From the IMG/VR virus record IMGVR_UViG_3300042453_001972, positions 1 through 40,564 of that record: DNA of 40,564 nucleotides; one strand, 5' to 3'. The translations under genes were made by a program, and so were the position numbers. Shown here one piece after another: positions 1 to 5,064 of the stretch; the first letter of the stretch is position 1; each line of letters opens with the position of its first letter. This DNA comes from a virus. The notes under the pieces are model-generated. The model was not told the DNA's origin and did no database searches. It worked only from the letters and a program-made list of their open reading frames with translations.

Positions 1-84
1 GTCTATGCCTGCGAGACCGCTCAGCTCGCGCGCACGGCCGATATCAGCGAGGTCCGTCAGGGCGAGCAGATCGCCTGGGCGTGA
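1..84 (+). CDS. 3' part of the small gene that spans the circular junction
   Basis: These bases repeat the last 28 codons (stop included) of the gene at 40312-40521. The reading frame is open from base 1 and stops with TGA at 82-84. It is the same gene cut by linearisation, not a second copy. See the entry at 40312-40521 for the whole product (69 residues, unknown function). Confidence 0.85.
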   Translation, partial: VYACETAQLARTADISEVRQGEQIAWA

Positions 85-127
85 CGCTGCCGGCTGGCGA
101 TCGGTCGTCGGTCGCCAGCAGGGAGCG
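1..127. repeat. Terminal direct repeat, copy 1 (assembly overlap of a circular genome)
   Basis: Bases 1-127 are identical to 40438-40564. A repeat of exactly 127 bases with no mismatch is what a k=127 de Bruijn assembler leaves at the ends of a circular or terminally redundant molecule. It should be collapsed, giving a 40,437 bp circle. It is probably not a biological terminal repeat, because it lies inside a coding gene and far from the terminase genes. Confidence 0.9.
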
Positions 128-155
128 CCATGCTCCAGCAATCAGGGAGGCCCCG

Positions 156-335
156 ATGGCCGACTTTCTTCTCCTCGCTTTCGACTTCAATTCCACGACC
201 GTCGAGGTCGTCTGCCAGTCGCAGCGCGCGGCCGACCGCTACTATGGCGCGCGCTCCGTCAATGTGCAGAAGTCGCTTGCGCCAGAGTGGGTCGAGCGCA
301 TCGAGGCCGAAGGCTTCACGGTCGCGATTAACTGA
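156..335 (+). CDS. Small hypothetical phage protein (59 aa)
   Basis: I do not recognise a family. The start at 156 is chosen because AGGGAGG (144-150) sits at good spacing before the ATG; an upstream ATG at 81 would overlap the preceding gene and has no better site. The product is a soluble 59-residue protein with a beta-strand-like start (ADFLLLAFDF), one Cys, and no membrane segment. It lies in the rightward operon of small genes, 71 bases after the junction-spanning gene and before a DUF1828-like gene. Its composition is balanced and unlike the Arg/Ser/Pro-rich shadow frames, which supports it being real. Confidence 0.65.
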   Translation: MADFLLLAFDFNSTTVEVVCQSQRAADRYYGARSVNVQKSLAPEWVERIEAEGFTVAIN

Positions 336-343
336 CCACCCCA

Positions 344-364
344 GGGCGGCGCACCGCGCCGCCC
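344..364 (+). other. Perfect 9-bp hairpin between two rightward genes
   Basis: GGGCGGCGC (344-352), a three-base loop ACC, then GCGCCGCCC (356-364) form a perfect GC-only stem eight bases after the stop of the upstream gene and 23 bases before the next start. No run of T follows, so it does not look like a classical intrinsic terminator. It may protect or attenuate the mRNA. Confidence 0.5.
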
Positions 365-387
365 GCACCATCCGAAGGAGAACGACA

Positions 388-993
388 ATGACCCACGCCG
401 ACAACCTCGCCCTGATCGCTGAGACAGCCCGCAACGAGCCGGTCGCGCTCGTCGATGGCATCGCGCACCTCTACAAAGCCGACGAGGTCGAGATCTGCGA
501 CCAGACCGGCGCGGTCACGATCCACGCCATCGCGGCGGAGATCAGCCGTGGCCTGGCCAGTGCAGAGGTCTTCGGCGGACGCGCCTATCTCCGCACACCC
601 ATGTTGTTGCCCTCTGGCGCGTCAGTAGTCGTGGTGATCGAGCAGGAGGGCGCCGGCCGCTTCGGCATAACGGACCTCGGACAGGGGTACGATGAGGCGG
701 AGACGCTCGGTTTTGGTCGCATCTATCGGCGCCAGGCCAAGCACGTCGCTTGCCATCAGGGATTGGCGGCCCATCAGGGCGCGTTGGCGGTACATGATCT
801 AGGCCCGGAAGAACTCACCGGCGCGACAATGGCGCTCGCCAGCGCGGTTTTGCGCACAATGGAGCGCGCAATGCGAAAGGAGAACCGGATCCGGTCCAGC
901 CACCAGGTCCGCACCAATGGCAGGCGCTCGCGCGCGCTCAACGAGGACGACATCGCCATCGTGGCGCGCGCGCTGCGCGATGGCAATCTGTGA
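388..993 (+). CDS. DUF1828-like protein (201 aa)
   Basis: The start at 388 has GAAGGAG (374-380) upstream. The N-terminal half has the pattern of DUF1828 domains, which are seen in phages and mobile elements: a segment TPMLLPSGASVVVVIEQ at about residues 70-86, where family members have a 'TPF..DGD.I.VYVE' strand, followed by GITDLGQ at 93-99. The C-terminal 50 residues are basic (many Arg) and could touch nucleic acid. The family's function is not established; some members sit next to toxin or defence genes. It overlaps the next gene by four bases (GTGA), so the two are translationally coupled. Family assignment is by motif only. Confidence 0.5.
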   Translation: MTHADNLALIAETARNEPVALVDGIAHLYKADEVEICDQTGAVTIHAIAAEISRGLASAEVFGGRAYLRTPMLLPSGASVVVVIEQEGAGRFGITDLGQGYDEAETLGFGRIYRRQAKHVACHQGLAAHQGALAVHDLGPEELTGATMALASAVLRTMERAMRKENRIRSSHQVRTNGRRSRALNEDDIAIVARALRDGNL

Positions 994-1211
994 CCCCCGC
1001 CGACCTCCGCGTCATCGGCCGCCTGCTCTATGGCCGCCGCTGGCAAACGCCGCTTGCCCAGGCGATCGGCGTCCACCCGCGCACGGTAGCGCGCTGGGAG
1101 CGCGGCGAAACCGCAATGCCGGAGGATCTGTTGGAGCGGCTGCATTGCGCGGCGCGGCTGGCCGTGGATCGGTCGCACGCGGCGTTGGCGCTGGCCGAGC
1201 GGCTGCGCTAG
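990..1211 (+). CDS. Small helix-turn-helix protein, possible Cro-like regulator (73 aa)
   Basis: Starts with GTG at 990 overlapping the upstream TGA. Residues 21-40 (PLAQAIGVHPRTVARWERGE) are a clear XRE/Cro-type helix-turn-helix: a hydrophobic helix, Gly turn, then a recognition helix with R.V.RWERGE. The remaining residues form a C-terminal helix that could dimerise. It probably binds phage operators. It is the last gene of the rightward block, and its stop codon is shared in CTAG with the convergent endopeptidase gene. The paired GGGCAATCCC sites at 40241-40281 are one possible target, which is inference only. No ligand or protease domain is present, so it is not a CI-type repressor. Confidence 0.65.
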   Translation: MTPADLRVIGRLLYGRRWQTPLAQAIGVHPRTVARWERGETAMPEDLLERLHCAARLAVDRSHAALALAERLR

Positions 1212-1597
1212 GCGGGATAAGCCGACCAGGGCAGTTGGAAGTGCGGCCCGTCAAAGAAGCCCTTAAAGTTCCCGCCCCATTCAACCGGCACCTTTTCCGC
1301 CTTCGCCGCCGCCAGGATCTCGACGGCGAGCGCCTCATACGCCGGGCGGTCCCATCGCACGCCACCTCGGCCGTCCTCGACCGCGAGATCGACGGCATGA
1401 CCAGTTAGGTGGCGGCTCCGCATGGTCCTCGACGCGCCGGAGGCCGCAAGCTCGGCCTGCCGGTCCATGCTGCGGACGCCCTCGGTGATGCGCCACGGGA
1501 TCGCCCCATCGCGCGCTGCGCGCTCCAAGACGCGGACGAGGTCTGCGTGAACGCCGACGAGGCGCAGCCGGTCGCGGGCGGTCAGGCTGCGGGTCAT
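1208..1597 (-). CDS. Endolysin: M15 peptidase (L-Ala-D-Glu or D-Ala-D-Ala type), 129 aa
   Basis: Zinc endopeptidase cutting the peptide part of peptidoglycan for host lysis. It shows the M15 signature: SRHLTGHAVD at residues 61-70 (zinc ligands H63 and D70) and EWGG at 106-109 followed by DGPHF (ligand H119). The length is normal for single-domain phage M15 endolysins, and no signal peptide or cell-wall-binding domain is seen, so export would depend on the holin encoded next door. The start at 1597 is chosen because it overlaps the holin stop in ATGA and cuts off an Arg-rich shadow extension. It is the last gene of the long leftward operon. Confidence 0.85.
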   Translation of the reverse strand: MTRSLTARDRLRLVGVHADLVRVLERAARDGAIPWRITEGVRSMDRQAELAASGASRTMRSRHLTGHAVDLAVEDGRGGVRWDRPAYEALAVEILAAAKAEKVPVEWGGNFKGFFDGPHFQLPWSAYPA

Positions 1598-2109
1598 CGC
1601 TTCTCGACCCCGAGGAGGTCTGTCTTGCGCTGCGACCCGGCGCTGGACCCGAAGTAGTAGGCCACGACGCTGGCCCATGCGGTCCCGAGGCTGCCGAGCA
1701 TGATCAGCAGCGCGTCGCCGCCATCCACCGGCTTGCCGTGGACAAGCATCCATCCGAGAACGCTGAAAAACCCGGCCGTGACGAGCAGCGCAAGCAGGCG
1801 CGGCGTCCAGCTATCGCGCGCATCGACCTCGCGACGCCGGGCGCTGTCGCGGTCTTCGGATGCGAGGCGATCGAGATCGATGTCGAGTTCGCGCATTCGG
1901 ACCGCGAAGTCCTGATCCGCCTTCTTGAGCGCGGCCAGCTGCTCCGGCGTGGCGCCGGCCAGCGCCGCCGCGATGTCGGACTCCTTGGCCTCGGGCTTGC
2001 CAAGGACGGCCGCCGCCACGGCCTTCGTGGCGACGCCAGCAAGCGGCCCGCCGAGTGCGGTGGCGAGGACAGGCGCGACCGATCCGACGATTTTCTTCCA
2101 GTCGATCAT
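1594..2109 (-). CDS. Holin of the GTA 3TM type (171 aa)
   Basis: Resembles the 3TM holin family of gene transfer agents and alphaproteobacterial phages. A hydrophobic N-terminal stretch (about residues 7-36) is followed by a charged helical middle (40-100) rich in Asp/Arg. Two clear membrane helices follow at about 107-127 and 134-154, then a basic tail. It should collect in the inner membrane and open it so the M15 endolysin can reach the wall. It overlaps both neighbours by ATGA, so lysis genes are made in a coupled block. The family call is from layout and residue pattern, not a search. Confidence 0.75.
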   Translation of the reverse strand: MIDWKKIVGSVAPVLATALGGPLAGVATKAVAAAVLGKPEAKESDIAAALAGATPEQLAALKKADQDFAVRMRELDIDLDRLASEDRDSARRREVDARDSWTPRLLALLVTAGFFSVLGWMLVHGKPVDGGDALLIMLGSLGTAWASVVAYYFGSSAGSQRKTDLLGVEKR

Positions 2110-2360
2110 CGGCGACGCTCCGCCTCTAACTGGTGTTGCAGGATCGACGCCAGGGCCGTCAGGAGGCCGCTGGCGTGCGCGAGATCAATCTGGACGATCG
2201 ACAGCACCCCGTCGCGCTGGACCGCCACGGCGACCGGCTTCTCGGGGTTGTGCGATGGGTAGATCATCGCCAGCGACGGCGACGAGTAACCGGGAATACC
2301 GCCCGTGGTGGCCGGGGCCTGGACCGGCGTCTCTCCAGCCTGCGGGAATGTCGAGGTCAT
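2106..2360 (-). CDS. Hypothetical protein in the lysis cassette (84 aa)
   Basis: Not recognised. The N-terminal 30 residues are Pro/Thr/Gly-rich and probably disordered. The middle has a short beta pattern (KPVAVAVQRDGVLSIVQIDL) and the C-terminus is an amphipathic helix ending in a charged tail. No signal peptide or membrane segment. It lies between the holin and a small Cys-containing gene, overlapping both by four bases, so it is expressed with the lysis genes. It could be a minor virion or lysis accessory protein. Confidence 0.6.
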   Translation of the reverse strand: MTSTFPQAGETPVQAPATTGGIPGYSSPSLAMIYPSHNPEKPVAVAVQRDGVLSIVQIDLAHASGLLTALASILQHQLEAERRR

Positions 2361-2566
2361 GTGGCCACCACCTTACCACGACGTCGCCGCTTGACCGGCC
2401 GGTAGGCTGCAGGATCGACGCAGAACCCGAGCGGGCCGCGCCTGGGCTCGAAGGGCTTGCCGGGCGGGTTGGTTTCGCGCAGCTCGCAGATGTGGCCGAC
2501 GGCGCATTCGCCCTCGTGGCGGTCGGCCCACGCCTCGTCATCGCTTGCGTTTCGGCGGCGCGGCAC
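2357..2566 (-). CDS. Small Cys-containing protein, GTG start (69 aa)
   Basis: This gene has no ATG and is easy to miss. The GTG at 2566 is preceded by GGGAGG at good spacing. Its stop (2357-2359) overlaps the ATG of the next gene in ATGA, as nearly every junction here does. It overlaps the 3' end of the phosphoesterase gene by 29 bases. The product is acidic at the front, has three Cys (in GECAVGHICEL and GFCVD) and ends in a basic KRRRRGK cluster. The Cys could bind a metal. Function unknown. Confidence 0.6.
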   Translation of the reverse strand: MPRRRNASDDEAWADRHEGECAVGHICELRETNPPGKPFEPRRGPLGFCVDPAAYRPVKRRRRGKVVAT

Positions 2567-3704
2567 GGTCGGCCTCCCAGCGCTGGCGCTTGAATGCGAG
2601 GATCTCGCAGGCCTCGGCCAGATCGGCGTAGCACTGCACCGCCGCCGGTCCTGCGCGGCCGGGATCGACCACCGCGGCGATGGTCGCGCCGTGCTGCTGC
2701 GAGGCGTACTGGTGCCGGTCTGCGTGCGGGTCGAGGAACTTGTAGCCACGCGCGCGCACCAGCCAATGCGGCCGGGACGTCTTGTCGGCGTCCTCGCCGC
2801 TGAACAGTTCCCAGTGGTGTTGATGCCCCGCCGCCAGGATGTCGGCCTCTCCTGCGCTGAACCGCTGCGCTCGCATCGGGCCGTGTAGCGGGTTGTAGAT
2901 CGACGAGCCCTTGAAGTCGTGCGAGGCCCAAACGCGCAGCACGTGGCCGCCGGCTGCGACCTCGATGCGCGCCTGCCAGTCCTCCAGCGCCGCAGACCCG
3001 CGCGCCATCCAATCAAGCGGATCGCCTTGCCCGTGCGATTGCGACCAGATGTCGTGGTTGCCCTTGATCAGCAGCAGCCACGGAACAGCGCGCCAGAACC
3101 ACTCGGCCAGCTTCCAAGCGCGGTCGCGCGTCACGTCCTGATGCGCGTAGAGCCGCTGGAGCTTGCCCGACCAGTTGTTCGTGACGTCGCCGAGCATGAC
3201 GCCGTGGACATGCGGGCGGCGCATCAGCTCGATGTCGCGCTTCAGGAGCGGCCAGTTGCAGCCGTTGTCGTCGAGGTGCGGATCGCCCACGAAGGCCAAC
3301 AGATACGGGCCGTCGTCGTGCAGCGAGAAGCGCATCCATTTGCGCGCCGCCGCGTTCTCCGCGCGCTTGCCGAAGCGCTCGGCCAGCTGGTCGATCAGCT
3401 GCTCGACCGGGATGTCGTCGTCGGGGATCGCCGGCGGATCAAACCGCGGCGCGACCGGCTGCACCGGCGCCCGGCCGGGCCAGAGCGACCAGTCGATCGA
3501 CCGGCCTGCAGCGGCCTCGACGCGGCCGATCTTCTCGCTGCCCCATGTTCCCGGCAGGCCCAGCGCGTTGGACGCCACCGCGAGCGCGCCGTGGCGCCCG
3601 GCACCGGATGTTCTGCCGGGCGGCGCGTGGCCCGCGCGCAGGGCCGCCTCAATGGCCTCGATGCGCCGCAGCGCCTCTTCGCGGCTGAGCTTTGGCGTCG
3701 GCAT
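2538..3704 (-). CDS. Calcineurin-like metallophosphoesterase with N-terminal helical domain (388 aa)
   Basis: All five metallophosphoesterase motifs are present: GDPHLDDN (140-147), GDVTNNW (172-178), GNHD (215-218), SHDF (261-264) and GHQHHW (293-298). It should be a two-metal hydrolase of phosphoesters; the substrate could be nucleic acid ends, cyclic nucleotides or a phosphoprotein. Residues 1-70 look like a separate helix-turn-helix-like domain before a Pro-rich linker (73-98). The start at 3704 shares TGATG with the upstream stop and removes an Arg-rich shadow. Unusually for such an enzyme it sits between fibre and lysis genes, so it is probably made late. Confidence 0.8.
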   Translation of the reverse strand: MPTPKLSREEALRRIEAIEAALRAGHAPPGRTSGAGRHGALAVASNALGLPGTWGSEKIGRVEAAAGRSIDWSLWPGRAPVQPVAPRFDPPAIPDDDIPVEQLIDQLAERFGKRAENAAARKWMRFSLHDDGPYLLAFVGDPHLDDNGCNWPLLKRDIELMRRPHVHGVMLGDVTNNWSGKLQRLYAHQDVTRDRAWKLAEWFWRAVPWLLLIKGNHDIWSQSHGQGDPLDWMARGSAALEDWQARIEVAAGGHVLRVWASHDFKGSSIYNPLHGPMRAQRFSAGEADILAAGHQHHWELFSGEDADKTSRPHWLVRARGYKFLDPHADRHQYASQQHGATIAAVVDPGRAGPAAVQCYADLAEACEILAFKRQRWEADRAAPPKRKR

Positions 3705-3970
3705 CAGGCACCGCGACCCGGCAGGCGCCACCGGACGCCATCGGCGGCGACGCAGGCATGGCCGGACTGGCCGACCAGCAGGATCGTCCATGACGAACCA
3801 TCTCGCGTCGAGAACACGATGACCTGTCCGCCGCGGGCGTCGCCGATCGCGATCGGGACTTCTTGGTGGTCGTCCTTCAGGACGCGGGCGAGATCCTCAA
3901 GCGGCGCGCAGACGGAGGCGTTGGCGATTGCTGGCGTCGCCGCCAGCAGGAGGGCGACGAGCGCACGCAT
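3704..3970 (-). CDS. Predicted exported protein (88 aa)
   Basis: The N-terminus (MRALVALLLAATPAIANAS) is a signal peptide with a likely cleavage site around residue 19. The mature part is about 69 residues with two Cys (C21 and one in GHACVAADG), which could form a disulfide in the periplasm, and a beta-rich middle (GGQVIVFSTRD, SWTILLVGQ). No lipobox is seen, so it is not an obvious outer-membrane spanin. It lies between an XhlA-like membrane protein and the phosphoesterase, so a lysis or superinfection role is possible but unproven. Confidence 0.6.
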   Translation of the reverse strand: MRALVALLLAATPAIANASVCAPLEDLARVLKDDHQEVPIAIGDARGGQVIVFSTRDGSSWTILLVGQSGHACVAADGVRWRLPGRGA

Positions 3971-3973
3971 GGA

Positions 3974-4189
3974 TCACCTCAGAGGTAGGAATGGGAGAAG
4001 CTTGATGGCGAGAGCAGATATAGAGCCGGAGATCGCCCCGACCGCCACCAGCACCCGCCAGCCGCCGCCCGCTGCGTCGAGCGCCGAGCGCACGGCCTTC
4101 AAGTCGGCGGACATGGCCTCGACGCTCTTCGTCAGCGCCTTGACCTCGGCTTCCAAGCGGCCGAATTCGCGCGGATCTATCTCGCTCAT
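3974..4189 (-). CDS. XhlA-like small membrane protein (71 aa)
   Basis: An acidic coiled-coil-like N-terminal half (residues 6-40, heptads in RLEAEVKALTKSVEAMSADL) is followed by one membrane helix (about 45-68) and a short end. This layout is that of the haemolysin XhlA / holin-accessory family in alphaproteobacterial phages. It would sit in the inner membrane with the coil in the cytoplasm, perhaps tuning the holin or acting as a spanin-like helper. It overlaps the fibre gene by ATGA. Confidence 0.6.
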   Translation of the reverse strand: MSEIDPREFGRLEAEVKALTKSVEAMSADLKAVRSALDAAGGGWRVLVAVGAISGSISALAIKLLPFLPLR

Positions 4190-5064
4190 GGGGCGATCTC
4201 GGTGACGGTCATGATGCTGGATGCGACGCCGCCGAAGCGGCGATTGCCGCTGCTGTCGGCGTTCATCCGCAGGGTGCCGGAATTGTTGCAGCCCGCGCGG
4301 AATTTCAGCGTCGTGGCGCTGGTCGTGCCGGCGGTCATGCGGTGACGCATCACGAAAATGTGGTCGTTATTCGACGGGTGGTTGTTCGACACGGCCGCTA
4401 GTGCATTGGCCGTGGCGTCCTGATGTATCGCGCCGATCACATGCCCGCCGGACCCGTGCGAAAAGAACGCCGAGACCTCGATCAGCAGCAGGTTGCTTGA
4501 GTTCGTCGGCGTGATGGTGACCGTGAGAAACTCGCCACCCTCTGTGCTCTGTGGGATCGTATCGTCCAGCGGCGTCGTCGTCGTCGTGGAGACGATGGCC
4601 GATGACGACGATGCGACCTGCTGGATGACCTTGCCCGTCGTCACCGTCGCGCGCTTCAGCTTGTTGCTGTCGCTCGCATCAAGGATCAACACCTGATCGC
4701 TGGCCGCGAACGTCACCGACGCGGGCGAGATGTTCGCCAGCTTCGCGGGCGTGAGGGCGCGCGTGTCGTCGGTGCCGTTGTTGCTTTCGGTCTGCGTCGC
4801 GATCTCGATGCGCCCGGGCGCCATCTCGGTGGCGTCGGCAACGCCAAGGTTCGTGCGCGCGCCCGCCTCCGTGCTCGCCCCGGTGCCGCCATTTGAGACC
4901 GAGAGCGGGATCGCCGCCGGGCTGCTGGTGATGGTCGACAGGTTGAGATGCGTCAACAGGTCGTTGAACTTGTCGACGAGGTCGGCCAGTTCCGGCCGGG
5001 CTTGTTTCGGATCGTCGGTGGCGCTGTCGAGGTAGACCTTGGTCGCGGAAGCGGGAAGGGTCAT
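4186..5064 (-). CDS. Tail fibre-like protein (292 aa)
   Basis: The N-terminal part resembles tail-fibre stems: NGGTGASTEAGARTNLGV (about residues 59-76), then a TDDTRALTPAKLA segment like those in many side-fibre proteins. The C-terminal 150 residues are Ser/Thr/Asn-rich with beta-strand alternation and a 'SHGSGGH' loop, as expected of a trimeric receptor-binding head. It follows the tail-tip protein directly (4-base overlap), the usual place for a host-recognition protein. The receptor cannot be told from sequence. Confidence 0.65.
   Translation of the reverse strand: MTLPASATKVYLDSATDDPKQARPELADLVDKFNDLLTHLNLSTITSSPAAIPLSVSNGGTGASTEAGARTNLGVADATEMAPGRIEIATQTESNNGTDDTRALTPAKLANISPASVTFAASDQVLILDASDSNKLKRATVTTGKVIQQVASSSSAIVSTTTTTPLDDTIPQSTEGGEFLTVTITPTNSSNLLLIEVSAFFSHGSGGHVIGAIHQDATANALAAVSNNHPSNNDHIFVMRHRMTAGTTSATTLKFRAGCNNSGTLRMNADSSGNRRFGGVASSIMTVTEIAP

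Noticed and set aside
1-127. Biological terminal direct repeat of the virion DNA
   Set aside because: Exactly 127 bases, a common k-mer size, perfect identity, and position within a coding gene far from terS make an assembly overlap much more likely.
990-1211. CI-type prophage repressor as evidence of lysogeny
   Set aside because: Only a 73-residue HTH protein without a C-terminal protease/dimer domain; no integrase or attachment site was found.
2919-4205. Long open frame on the plus strand (428 codons) opposite the phosphoesterase
   Set aside because: Arg/Ala/Pro/Asp-rich shadow composition, no ribosome site, and the minus-strand gene has all catalytic motifs.
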